In this document: in pieces, positions 32,150-39,521 of the stretch
How positions within the stretch are numbered: position 1 is the stretch's first letter
Layout: every line of letters starts with the position of its first letter
Assembly: GCA_027487515.1 (NCBI GenBank)
Contig: JAIYDL010000019.1
Location: 62,001-126,000 of the forward strand
Reading direction: 5' to 3'
DNA from: Pseudomonadota bacterium
GTDB taxonomy: Bacteria; Bdellovibrionota; Bacteriovoracia; Bacteriovoracales; Bacteriovoracaceae
DNA: 64,000 bases
Made by a program: the position numbers and the translations under genes
Notes under the pieces: model-generated
The model's database searches: none
What the model was told of the DNA's origin: nothing
The model's input: only the letters and a program-made list of their open reading frames with translations

Positions 32150-32488
32150 TCACGAACTCACCTCCCGAAGGATGACTTTCACGACCCCGCAGATGAGGTC
32201 ATCTATGTTCTTCCTCTTGTCCAATCGGAACAGTCGCACTTCATCATCGAGGAATGTAACCACAAGGCTCATGGGTCCTGGTCTTGCCGATAGGTCCACC
32301 AGGAGTTTGTCGTGTCGAAAGACTCCGAGATGCGGGAAGTCATTCTCTGCTGTGATCAGCCTTAAGCTGGGGTTTCCTACTCCGTAGCGCTCGTCAAACG
32401 AAAGGGGCTTTTGGGCAAACTCCGAACAAGGGCTTTGAAAGCCTGTTAGGAGCTCTTCTTGGATGGTTGCGGAGGCATAAATTCTCAT
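32150..32488 (-). CDS. UmuD-like protein lacking catalytic residues (divergent)
   Basis: 112 residues. The N-terminal ELLTGFQSPCSEF matches the GFPSPAADY region around the UmuD cleavage site; LRLITAENDF, DKLLVDLSA, SLVVTFLDDEVRLFRL and ICGVVKVILREV follow the order of UmuD strands (FVKASGDSM, GDLLIVD, DIVIAAVDGEFTVKKL, VFGVVIHVV). The Ser of SGDSM is replaced (AENDF) and the Lys position (here in RLFRL) is not Lys, so self-cleavage should be impossible. It is transcribed away from the UmuD-like/umuC operon, sharing an 80-nt control region. Perhaps a structural partner or antagonist of the polymerase accessory protein. Confidence 0.65.
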   Translation of the reverse strand: MRIYASATIQEELLTGFQSPCSEFAQKPLSFDERYGVGNPSLRLITAENDFPHLGVFRHDKLLVDLSARPGPMSLVVTFLDDEVRLFRLDKRKNIDDLICGVVKVILREVSS

Positions 32489-32493
32489 GTGAC

Positions 32494-32499
32494 TATAAT
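32494..32499 (+). promoter_or_regulatory. TATAAT -10 box of UmuD-like/umuC operon
   Basis: A consensus -10 hexamer on the plus strand. Transcription would begin near 32506, inside the first pair of TACGGAAA repeats, leaving a leader of about 60 nt. The -35 region is not well conserved. Confidence 0.5.
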
Positions 32500-32559
32500 T
32501 ACGGAAAATGTACGGAAAGTCAAGAGCTGCCTCTTGCGCGTACGCAAAAGTTACGTATA
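32500..32559 (+). promoter_or_regulatory. Array of TACGnAAA direct repeats (putative operator)
   Basis: TACGGAAA at 32500-32507 and 32511-32518, TACGCAAA at 32541-32548 and the related TACGTATA at 32552-32559. Within each pair the copies start 11 nt apart, one helical turn, and the pairs start 41 nt apart. It fills the region between the divergent UmuD-like genes and covers the likely transcription start of the operon, so it is probably a repressor site for DNA-damage-type control. It is not the TTAC-N3-GTAA or CTGT-N8-ACAG LexA box. Confidence 0.5.
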
Positions 32560-32568
32560 TTGGGCTTT

Positions 32569-32850
32569 ATGCAGGATTCTTTTTCTTTAGATGAATGGGT
32601 TCTCGCCGACCGGAAGAGCACCTACCTCGTGCGGGTGACAGGGAAGCGGCATCGCCTTGACCTCTTGCCCGGAGACGTGCTGGTGGTGGACAAGAACCTG
32701 CCACTGAAAAAAGATCGGCTCGCGGTGCTCGTTGTGAAGGGAAAATTCCGCATTGATCTTGTGTCCGAAGAGTTCTTGCGGTGCCATGAGCCGCTCAGCG
32801 GGGACTTCATTTGGGGCATGGTGAGACTCGTCGTGAGGGAATTAAAATGA
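32569..32850 (+). CDS. Short UmuD'-like protein without catalytic dyad
   Basis: 93 residues from ATG 32569. STYLVRVTGKRH, LLPGDVLVVDKNLP, RLAVLVVKGKFRIDLV and IWGMVRLVVREL align with UmuD FVKASGDSM, GDLLIVDSA, DIVIAAVDGEFTVKKL and VFGVVIHVVKAM. The catalytic Ser (SGDSM becomes TGKRH) and Lys (FTVKKL becomes FRIDLV) are both absent, and the start lies near the natural UmuD' N-terminus, so it appears to be made directly in the short form with no need for RecA-induced cleavage. Its TGA overlaps the umuC ATG (ATGA), as in umuDC operons. No strong ribosome-binding site precedes it. Confidence 0.75.
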   Translation: MQDSFSLDEWVLADRKSTYLVRVTGKRHRLDLLPGDVLVVDKNLPLKKDRLAVLVVKGKFRIDLVSEEFLRCHEPLSGDFIWGMVRLVVRELK

Positions 32851-34103
32851 AGTACGTGGCCCTCGTTGATTGCAATTCTTTCTACTGCTCGTGCGAGAAG
32901 ATCTTTCGTCCCGAGCTGCGCAATCGGCCAGTCATCGTTTTGTCCAACAACGACGGTGCCGCGATCGCCTTCACCAAGGAGGCGAAGGCCCTGGGCTTCG
33001 GACAGATGTGCGAGGCCTTCTTCAAAATCCGGGATCGCGTACAAAAGCACAACGTCACGGTCTTTTCATCCAACTACACGCTCTACGACGACATCTCGAA
33101 GCGGGTGATGAACGTCCTGCGCGAGTTCTCTCCCCACGTGGAGGTGTACTCCGTCGACGAGGCCTTCGTGGAAATCGACGCCGGTCCTGGGGTCGATCTC
33201 GAGGCCCTGGGTCAAAGAATGCGGCTGGAGATTTTCCGCAAGGTAGGCATGCCGGTGGGGGTCGGAATCTCCCGCACGAAGGTGCTCGCCAAGGTCGCCA
33301 ATAAGCTGTCGAAGAAACACACGGGAGTCTGCGTCCTCGTGGAGGAAGCTGAGATTGACCGGGCACTCCGGAGCTTTCCGGTCCGAGACATCTGGGGGGT
33401 TGGGGCACGCTCGGCGGTGAAGCTCAACCTGATCGACATCAAGACGGCCTACGAGTTCAAGGTCTTCGACAATCCGACGATGATCCAGAAGCTTCTCACG
33501 AAGGTGGGGCGAGAGATTCAGGATGAGCTGCGAGGGATCAACTGCCTTTCCCTCGAAGCCCCGGAGGATAAGAAGAACACCGGAAACTCCCGCAGCTTCG
33601 GGTACGATCTTTTCACGAAGAGCGAGCTCCGTGAGGCCCTGGCCCAGTTCGCGAGTAACGCCGCTCAGAAGCTCAGGAATCAGCAGAGCGTGTGCTTTAG
33701 CATGAGCGCTTTTATTTGCACGAATCCGTTCAAGTCCGGGCCTCAGTACTTTGGAGAGGCGGGAGTGCGGTTCACGTCGGGCACCAGCGACACTCTCAAG
33801 CTCATTGCCGGGGCCCATGAGATCCTCGACGAGATCTATAGGCCCGGGCATGGGTATAAGAAGGGGGGTGTGCTGTTAAATCACATCGTTCCCAAAAACG
33901 AGTGTCAGATGGACCTTTTTACGAGCGATCCATCGGATAACGGGCCCTTGAACCAAGTGGTTGATGTGATCAATAGGAAGTTTGGCCCTCACACGATCAA
34001 GAGTGCCGCTTGTGGAATTCAACAGGAGTGGAAGACCATCCGCGCTCACGTCTCACGGCAGTATACCACGGAGTGGAGCGAGCTTCTTGAGGTCGAGCTC
34101 TGA
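32847..34103 (+). CDS. umuC: UmuC-like Y-family DNA polymerase (Pol V catalytic subunit)
   Basis: 418 residues. Y-family polymerase motifs: YVALVDCNSFYCSCEKIFRP (metal-binding Asp, steric-gate region), VIVLSNNDGAAIAFT, YSVDEAFVEI (catalytic Asp-Glu), VGVGISRTKVLAKVANKLSKKH, then WGVGARSAVKLN (helix-hairpin-helix). The UmuC-specific little finger and tail follow, with QMDLF near the C-terminus, a likely beta-clamp-binding motif. It would carry out error-prone translesion synthesis. It is coupled to the short UmuD-like gene by an ATGA overlap. The start is ATG 32847, as MKYVALVDCNSFY is the family N-terminus. Confidence 0.95.
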   Translation: MKYVALVDCNSFYCSCEKIFRPELRNRPVIVLSNNDGAAIAFTKEAKALGFGQMCEAFFKIRDRVQKHNVTVFSSNYTLYDDISKRVMNVLREFSPHVEVYSVDEAFVEIDAGPGVDLEALGQRMRLEIFRKVGMPVGVGISRTKVLAKVANKLSKKHTGVCVLVEEAEIDRALRSFPVRDIWGVGARSAVKLNLIDIKTAYEFKVFDNPTMIQKLLTKVGREIQDELRGINCLSLEAPEDKKNTGNSRSFGYDLFTKSELREALAQFASNAAQKLRNQQSVCFSMSAFICTNPFKSGPQYFGEAGVRFTSGTSDTLKLIAGAHEILDEIYRPGHGYKKGGVLLNHIVPKNECQMDLFTSDPSDNGPLNQVVDVINRKFGPHTIKSAACGIQQEWKTIRAHVSRQYTTEWSELLEVEL

Positions 34104-34295
34104 AGGAAAGTCTCAGAGCGCAGGAGTTCGGACGCCACTCGTTAGCCGCGGAGGGAGATGGGCCTAAGCAGGAATGGCCTTAAAAAGTTTAATATTTGAT
34201 ATCAACAGGGGCCAACTTTTATGCAATAATCGCCAACACTCGGAAATTTCAGAGTTGAGATTGACGTATTGACTAACGAGGGTGAATCCCAAGAA

Positions 34296-34655
34296 ATGAC
34301 AAAGCGGATACTGGTTGTAGAAGATGATGCCTCCATAAGAGAGCTTCTCGTTGAACTCCTGGAGAGTGAAGGCTATCTGGTGGTCTCAGCAGTGAACGGT
34401 CTCGAGGCGTTGAAGTTCCTCCAATCGGGTCCTCTTCCAGATTTGATCCTCATCGACCTCATGATGCCGGTGATGGATGGCTACTCATTCCGCACGGAAC
34501 AATTGAAAAATGGGAGCTGGTCTAAAATCCCGACCGTAGTCATGTCGGCCGAGGCCAATGCCAAAGAGAAGATGAAGAACTTCAACATCACGGCGTTTCT
34601 CAGTAAGCCCGTGGAACTCGACACCATCATCAAAACCGTCGCTCGGTTCTCGTGA
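34296..34655 (+). CDS. Single-domain response regulator
   Basis: 119 residues, a receiver domain only. D10/D11 (VVEDD), phosphoacceptor D54 (LIDLMMP), S84 (VVMSAEA) and K104 (LSKPV) are in place. I use ATG 34296 (MTKRILVVEDD); a TTG at 34269 would add nine residues. The ribosome-binding site is poor (GAGGG is 13 nt away). No kinase gene is nearby, so the partner is unknown; it could act as a phosphorelay carrier or bind another protein. An AT-rich promoter region with TTGATA (34196-34201) lies upstream. Confidence 0.88.
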   Translation: MTKRILVVEDDASIRELLVELLESEGYLVVSAVNGLEALKFLQSGPLPDLILIDLMMPVMDGYSFRTEQLKNGSWSKIPTVVMSAEANAKEKMKNFNITAFLSKPVELDTIIKTVARFS

Positions 34656-34679
34656 GTTGACAGGCTCAAAGGCCAACGC

Positions 34680-35030
34680 ATGATAAAACTTTTTGGGATC
34701 CCTAACTGCGACACAGTGAAAAAGGCACGGGCCTTCTTTGAGTCTCGCGCCATCTCCTACGAGTTCCTGGACTTCAAAAAAGCTCCTCCGACGGATGCGG
34801 AGCTTGAGCGTTGGGAGAAGGTCTATGGAGGTCCGCCGGTGAACACTCGGGGGAGCACCTACCGGAAGTTAAAAGAAACCTACGAAGCCCTGCCGGCAGG
34901 GGAGCGGAGAGCGTTTGTGGCGGCCAATCCCTCACTCATCAAGCGCCCTGTGGTTGAGCGCGATGGTGTGCCAGTGACTTTTGGGTTCGATGAAGATCTG
35001 TATGGAGACCTGTTCCATGGCCCTGGATAA
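34680..35030 (+). CDS. ArsC/Spx-family protein (YffB-like)
   Basis: 116 residues, thioredoxin-like ArsC fold: IKLFGIPNCDTVKKARAFF with one Cys in GIPNCDTVKKA, Y.FLDFKKAPP, PPVNTRGSTYRKL and SLIKRPVVERDG. This is the YffB subgroup of the arsenate-reductase/Spx family, which keeps the CxxT-type single Cys and probably works with glutathione or another thiol and not as a true arsenate reductase. AAAGG lies 7 nt before the ATG. Its last 14 bases overlap the M32 carboxypeptidase gene, so the two are translationally linked. Confidence 0.88.
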   Translation: MIKLFGIPNCDTVKKARAFFESRAISYEFLDFKKAPPTDAELERWEKVYGGPPVNTRGSTYRKLKETYEALPAGERRAFVAANPSLIKRPVVERDGVPVTFGFDEDLYGDLFHGPG

Positions 35031-36471
35031 GATTCGTGAGTATCTCAAAGAGTACTCCTACCTAAAGAGCCTTCAGTCCTTACTGTATTGGGATACCGAG
35101 ACCTACATGCCTGCAGGAGCGATCGAGGATCGCGCGGAGCGACTCGCTTATGTGCAGGGGAAAATTCATGCGCACATGTCTTCCCGCAAGTACGAAGCCC
35201 TCCTCGCGGCCTTCGAGACGGGAAAACTCTCACGTCGTCATCGGATTCTGGCGCGGGAGCTGCGCTGGGATTATAACCTCTTCAAGGCGCTTCCTCCAAA
35301 GCACGTGAAGGAGCTGACGCATGCGCAGGCGATGGCCTCCCACGCGTGGGGCGAGGCGCGGAAGAAGAATGACTGGAAAGGCTTTAGGCCTCACCTGCAG
35401 AAACTCATCGACTTAAAGCGCCGAGAAACGACCTTCTACGGCGGGCCCAATCCCTACGACACCCTCCTCCGGTTACACGATAAAGAGTTTCACTCAGGCA
35501 CCATCACAGCTCTTTTCAGCGAGCTGAAGGCCGGGCTCTTGACGCTCACTCGAGAAGTGGAGGCCGACCAGCGGTTTGTGAAAGTTAAAGACCTCAAGGG
35601 TCCCTTTGAGATCGAGAAGCAGCGAGAACTTTCTCTTCGTGTGGCCCGGAGCTTCGGGCTCCCGGAGGCCAACTCGCGGCTCGACGTTTCTAAGCACCCC
35701 TTTAGCATCAACCTCTCCCCGAGAGATCAGCGCATCACGACCCGCTACTCCACCGGAGACCTCGATTCCCTCTCCAGTACGATGCACGAAGTGGGGCACG
35801 CCCTCTACGAGTTGAATCTTCCGGCCGAATGGGAGGGGACTCCGTTCCAGGAGGCCATCTCCCTTTCGGTGCACGAATCCCAGTCCCGGTTTTGGGAGAA
35901 CGTCGTGGGCCGCTCCCGCGAGTTCTGTGAGTACCTCCACCCAGAGCTCGAAAGACTTTTTCCCAGGGCCCTGAAGCGCGTCGGTCCCGAAGAGCTTTTC
36001 CTGGTGATGAATAAGTCCGTCCCCGGTCTCATCCGGGTGGAATCCTCGGAGCTCTACTACAACCTTCACGTGATCATCCGCTATGAGCTCGAGGAGCAAA
36101 TCTTTAATCACAACCTCAACGCGGCCGAGCTTCCGGAACTTTGGAACCAGAAGTACCGAGATTACCTGGGACTCGTTCCTCCGGACTACGCCCGGGGCGT
36201 GCTCCAGGATTCTCATTGGGCCGGAGCTGCCTTCGGCTATTTTCCAACGTACACCCTGGGGAACTTAATCTCCGGGAGCCTCTACCAGCGGATGAAGCGC
36301 GAGGTCCGTGGATTCCGCAAAGACCTCCGCACCGGTGACCTCGAGCGGATCGGAGGGTTTCTTAAAACCCATGTGCACGAGAAAGGTCGCAGCGTCACTG
36401 CCGTGGATTTGGTTGGAAAGATCGACGTAAAAGACTACCTCAGTTACCTCAGAGAAAAATTCAGGAGCTAG
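35017..36471 (+). CDS. M32 family metallocarboxypeptidase (Taq type)
   Basis: 484 residues, all-helical M32 family. Zinc site STMHEVGHALYE (HExxH), with HESQSRFWEN downstream giving the third ligand (Glu). It starts at ATG 35017, with GGAG 9 nt upstream, inside the end of the YffB-like gene. M32 enzymes remove C-terminal residues from peptides with broad specificity in the cytoplasm. There is no signal peptide. The chain YffB-like - M32 - zinc-ribbon protein is a compact operon. Confidence 0.94.
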   Translation: MALDKIREYLKEYSYLKSLQSLLYWDTETYMPAGAIEDRAERLAYVQGKIHAHMSSRKYEALLAAFETGKLSRRHRILARELRWDYNLFKALPPKHVKELTHAQAMASHAWGEARKKNDWKGFRPHLQKLIDLKRRETTFYGGPNPYDTLLRLHDKEFHSGTITALFSELKAGLLTLTREVEADQRFVKVKDLKGPFEIEKQRELSLRVARSFGLPEANSRLDVSKHPFSINLSPRDQRITTRYSTGDLDSLSSTMHEVGHALYELNLPAEWEGTPFQEAISLSVHESQSRFWENVVGRSREFCEYLHPELERLFPRALKRVGPEELFLVMNKSVPGLIRVESSELYYNLHVIIRYELEEQIFNHNLNAAELPELWNQKYRDYLGLVPPDYARGVLQDSHWAGAAFGYFPTYTLGNLISGSLYQRMKREVRGFRKDLRTGDLERIGGFLKTHVHEKGRSVTAVDLVGKIDVKDYLSYLREKFRS

Positions 36472-36474
36472 TGG

Positions 36475-36819
36475 ATGGAAGAGTTATTCCTCGGCGTGAT
36501 GGACCTTCAGGATGCGAAGAATCATCAGTACAAACTTAAAAGTCAGGGAGTGATGATCGAGCTCCGAACGAATGCTGAGACCTGTTCCACCGGGGGCTGC
36601 AAAGTTACGGTTGAGGTCTGGGGGACCGAAGGGGACCGGGAGGTTCTGGTGAAGCACTTCCAGAGTGATTTCCGGAAGCACGTGCTTGGGCACGAGCCTA
36701 ATCTTGAGCACCTTTCGGCGGTCTTTGATCCGGCCCAGGCCGAGGTCACCTGCCAGGCCTGTGGGGCCAAGTTCGCGCCGAGCCGTAGCGAGTGCCCGGA
36801 CTGTGGGCTTTGTTACTAG
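36475..36819 (+). CDS. Small zinc-ribbon protein
   Basis: 114 residues; CAGGAG lies upstream of ATG 36475, 3 nt after the M32 stop. The C-terminus has CQACGAKF and CPDCGLCY, a two-CxxC zinc ribbon; an extra ETCSTGGC lies near residue 40. The overall arrangement (short N-terminal helix, beta sheet, C-terminal ribbon) recalls HypA-like nickel-delivery proteins, but the N-terminal MHE metal motif is lacking, so I do not call it HypA. Its stop overlaps that of the convergent arfB gene by 4 nt. Confidence 0.7.
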   Translation: MEELFLGVMDLQDAKNHQYKLKSQGVMIELRTNAETCSTGGCKVTVEVWGTEGDREVLVKHFQSDFRKHVLGHEPNLEHLSAVFDPAQAEVTCQACGAKFAPSRSECPDCGLCY

Positions 36820-37217
36820 TAGTCTCCGCGCCGTTGCCGTTTCTTCTCCCCGTCGCGTTTTTTTGAATCGAGTCGTTTGAGCACAGCACTGCGCTTCGGC
36901 TTGGTTTTCTTCCGGAGCTTCGGAGGCCTTCGGACCTCCTCGAGCATTTCGTGGAGCTTCTCGATGCAGTCGTCCATGTTCGCCTTCTGGGAGCGATGCC
37001 TCTGGCCCACGATCTGGACGAGACCGTTGTCCAGAAAGATTTGACCGAAGCGCTCCCGGAGCCGAACGATGACGGGTGGGGGACAGGCCTGAGTGAGGGA
37101 CGGATCCCAGGTCAGCGTGACTTTTGAATTCACCTTATTCACGTTCTGACCTCCGGCGCCACCGCTTCGGGCGAAGGAAAACGTGAACTCGGAAAAAGGT
37201 ATTATAATCCTTTCCAT
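36816..37217 (-). CDS. arfB: Ribosome-rescue peptidyl-tRNA hydrolase ArfB
   Basis: 133 residues. The release-factor-like domain holds the catalytic GGQ motif in FSFARSGGAGGQNVNKVNSKVTLTWD; a basic C-terminal tail (KLRKKTKPKRSAV...KKRQRR) is the segment that enters the empty mRNA channel of stalled ribosomes. This is the YaeJ/ArfB pattern and length. I start at ATG 37217 (MERIIIPFSEF); a longer frame upstream only shadows the opposite gene. It is divergent from the GIY-YIG gene, 18 nt apart. Confidence 0.92.
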   Translation of the reverse strand: MERIIIPFSEFTFSFARSGGAGGQNVNKVNSKVTLTWDPSLTQACPPPVIVRLRERFGQIFLDNGLVQIVGQRHRSQKANMDDCIEKLHEMLEEVRRPPKLRKKTKPKRSAVLKRLDSKKRDGEKKRQRRGDY

Positions 37218-37235
37218 ACGAGCTATGATGGTACC

Positions 37236-37502
37236 ATGAAGCTGCCTTCTTGGGTTGTCTATATCATCAGAAATGAACGCGGGCATTACTACACGGGCAT
37301 CACGACGGATCTCGAGCGCCGCTTCCGGGAGCACGCCGGCAGCAGGCTCGGGGCCAAGTTCTTCCGCTCGGGGGCACCCGTGGAGGTAGTCTGGCAGCGG
37401 GAGTTCCCGAACCGCTCCGAGGCGACGAAGTTCGAGTGTCAGGTCAAGGGCATGTCTCGCGCGCAGAAAGAGCGGCTCATTCAAAAGAGGGGAGTGGCAT
37501 GA
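37236..37502 (+). CDS. GIY-YIG domain protein (UPF0213/YhbQ-like)
   Basis: 88 residues forming one GIY-YIG nuclease domain: WVVYIIRNERGHYYTGITTDLERRFREH, with GARF-type continuation KFFRSGAPVEVVW and FECQVKGMSRAQKERLI. Small proteins of this group (YhbQ/YurQ-like) are DNA-acting nucleases of largely unknown role. TATAAT at 37203-37208 and TATGAT at 37224-37229 lie 28 and 7 nt before the ATG; no Shine-Dalgarno is present, so the mRNA may be leaderless or nearly so. Its stop overlaps the start of the acyltransferase gene. Confidence 0.9.
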   Translation: MKLPSWVVYIIRNERGHYYTGITTDLERRFREHAGSRLGAKFFRSGAPVEVVWQREFPNRSEATKFECQVKGMSRAQKERLIQKRGVA

Positions 37503-38071
37503 TGAAGTTTTTTTGCGCGCTGATCTTCCGGGCCTCCGGCTGGACCCTCCGCTCTGCGCTCCCACCGGAGCTCAGGTCATTCATCTTCCTCGGCGCACCC
37601 CACACGTCGAACCATGATTTCATTCCGGCGATGGCGGTCGCGCACCACCTGCAGCGGAACGCAAAGTTCGTCATTAAGGACGACTGGTTGAGGTTTCCGC
37701 TGGGGCCCCTCCTGAGAGGGATGGGAGCGATCGGCGTTGACCGACGGCGGCTGCGGGAAAGGGGGAGTGCGAGCACCACGGATCTCATGGCCGACCTTTT
37801 TAAGCAACATCCGGAGCTCGTGCTAATGATCGCTCCGGAGGGGACTCGTGGGCCAAACCCGGAATGGAAAACGGGCTTCTATTACATCGCAAAAAAGGCG
37901 GGCATTCCGATCGTCCTTGGGTACGCGGACTTCGCCAAAAAAGAAGCGGGCACTGGGCTTGTGATTTATCCAACGGAGTTCGAGGAAGACATGAGGACGA
38001 TCATGAATTTTTATTCCTCGGTGACTCCCAGAAGGCCCAAGAATTTCCTGGTGGACCGAAGGTACTCATAG
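37499..38071 (+). CDS. PlsC-like acyltransferase
   Basis: 190 residues. Start ATG 37499 overlaps the GIY-YIG stop; ATG 37502 is equally possible, 7 nt from GGGGAG. Acyltransferase motifs: H-TSNH-D (H-x4-D), FVIKDDWLRFPLGPLLRGMGAIGVDRR (substrate site), and IAPEGTRGPNPEWKTGFYYIAKKAGIPI (EGTR and P-x-V/I-type motif). This is the PlsC-like group often found in bacteria for 1-acylglycerol-3-phosphate acylation or lipid transfer. No signal peptide or long transmembrane helix is evident. Confidence 0.85.
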   Translation: MMKFFCALIFRASGWTLRSALPPELRSFIFLGAPHTSNHDFIPAMAVAHHLQRNAKFVIKDDWLRFPLGPLLRGMGAIGVDRRRLRERGSASTTDLMADLFKQHPELVLMIAPEGTRGPNPEWKTGFYYIAKKAGIPIVLGYADFAKKEAGTGLVIYPTEFEEDMRTIMNFYSSVTPRRPKNFLVDRRYS

Positions 38072-38141
38072 GTCAAGCCTTTTAGGGCCCGCGGTCCCTT
38101 ACTCCTTAAGGTTTTCTTGAAGATTAGCCGATCGGCCACTC

Positions 38142-39458
38142 ATGCAAATCATCGCGTACACTGAGTCTGCCGATTTCAAAACGCTCCTGGAAGTTGAGTG
38201 CACTGAAATCTCGGGACAAAAACCGCACATCACGCAGACCCCGGAAGAGCTGATCGACCTGTTGAACGTGCTCCAGACCGTCGACTTTCTGATTGTCCAG
38301 CTGCCGGATGACAGCACTCGCGTCCGGGAGCTCAAACTCTTCTTCGCCGAGGCTTCCGATCGATTGAAGCGGGTCTTCGTCCTCGGTGGAGAGAGTGGAA
38401 CTCAGCAACACATCCGGACCTTCGCGCACGCTGAAATGTCCGCTCTCTTCGAGGAAACGCGCAAACTCTTCGGGCCCTCCGCGGCCGGGGCGTCGGTGGC
38501 CTGGACGTCAGTCCCCGTCTGTGCGCTGGTGCACTTTTCGAGTGTCCCCTTCGACCTCTTCATCAAGCTCTCGGAGCGCAAGTTCATCAAGCGGATCCAC
38601 AAGCACGAAGAGATCGCAAAAGATCTCATCACGGCACTCCAGGAGAAGGGCATCCAGGAACTCTACTGTGAGAAGATCTTCAACCGCGACTTCTCGATGA
38701 TGCTGATCAATAACATGATCAACCGGGTGGATCGGCCCTACGCGACCGTGAGTGAAGAGATCCACGCCCGGAACGAAGTCTTCGAGACCACTCGGGAGAT
38801 CATCCAGAATCTCGGGCTCACCGGGCGGGTGGTCGAAGTCTGCGACGCCACCGTCGAAGGCATGTGCCAGGATGTGCTGAAGGAGCCGGATCAGTTCTCC
38901 GCCTACCTCACGGCGTTGAAGAACGACAAGTCGCTGGAGTTTCAGTTTAAGCTCATCAATCTCACGAACTACATCGGCTCGCAGCTCATCCTCGACATGG
39001 GTCTTCCCCAGGCCGACGAACAGGTTAAGAAGTTCGTCTTCGCCTCGTACTTCTCCGACATGATGATCAAGAACCCGATCTTCGTCCACTACCGCCGCGC
39101 CGAGGAGCTCCTCCGGCTCCCCCAAGAGGAACAGAACGAAGTCTACTACCATGCCGTGAAGGCTTCGGAGTTGGTGACGACCTACCGGGATCTCCCGAAA
39201 GAAGTGGCCCTGATCATTCGGCAGCACCACGGGAGTTTAACGGGCCTCGGGTTCCCGTCAGAGAAACCGAGTGAACTTCACCCCCTGGCCAAGATCCTCT
39301 TCGTCGCTCAAGACCTCTCCCATTCAATCCTGACGAACGCAGAGACACCCGCACTGGACATTCTGAAGGGCTTCCTCAGAAAGAATAAGGCGAGTGGCCT
39401 CTCCGAACTGGTTAAGTGCCTGGAATCCAGTCTCCTCGCGAAGCGGGCCGCGGCCTAG
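38142..39458 (+). CDS. HD-GYP-like protein with pseudo-receiver N-terminus
   Basis: 438 residues. Residues 1-120 have receiver-like alternation (MQIIAYTES..., FLIVQLPDD, VFVLGG) without the phosphorylatable Asp. The C-terminal half resembles HD-GYP phosphodiesterases: YYHAVKASELV, VALIIRQHHGSLTGLGFPSEKPSELHPLAKILFVAQDL, where HHxxxxGxGFP stands in place of the HHE..DG.GYP motif. The first metal-binding HD is missing (ASYFSDMM), so catalysis of cyclic-di-GMP hydrolysis is doubtful. It may be a binding or sensing relative. ATG 38142 has no clear ribosome-binding site. Confidence 0.75.
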   Translation: MQIIAYTESADFKTLLEVECTEISGQKPHITQTPEELIDLLNVLQTVDFLIVQLPDDSTRVRELKLFFAEASDRLKRVFVLGGESGTQQHIRTFAHAEMSALFEETRKLFGPSAAGASVAWTSVPVCALVHFSSVPFDLFIKLSERKFIKRIHKHEEIAKDLITALQEKGIQELYCEKIFNRDFSMMLINNMINRVDRPYATVSEEIHARNEVFETTREIIQNLGLTGRVVEVCDATVEGMCQDVLKEPDQFSAYLTALKNDKSLEFQFKLINLTNYIGSQLILDMGLPQADEQVKKFVFASYFSDMMIKNPIFVHYRRAEELLRLPQEEQNEVYYHAVKASELVTTYRDLPKEVALIIRQHHGSLTGLGFPSEKPSELHPLAKILFVAQDLSHSILTNAETPALDILKGFLRKNKASGLSELVKCLESSLLAKRAAA

Positions 39459-39484
39459 ATTGATCTGTAAAGTCTTCACGAGAT

Positions 39485-39513
39485 TTGTCAGAAAGGCACT
39501 CCGTCGGTAGAGT
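39485..39513 (+). promoter_or_regulatory. Promoter of leaderless ygiQ mRNA
   Basis: TTGTCA (39485-39490), 17-nt spacer, TAGAGT (39508-39513), then 8 nt to ATG 39522. Good hexamers at ideal spacing; no Shine-Dalgarno precedes the ATG. Confidence 0.6.
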
Positions 39514-39521
39514 GCCGGCCT

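Noticed and set aside
32467-32568. Extended TTG start for the short UmuD-like protein
   Set aside because: It would overlap the divergent gene's start and cross the promoter and repeat array; ATG 32569 matches the UmuD' N-terminus.
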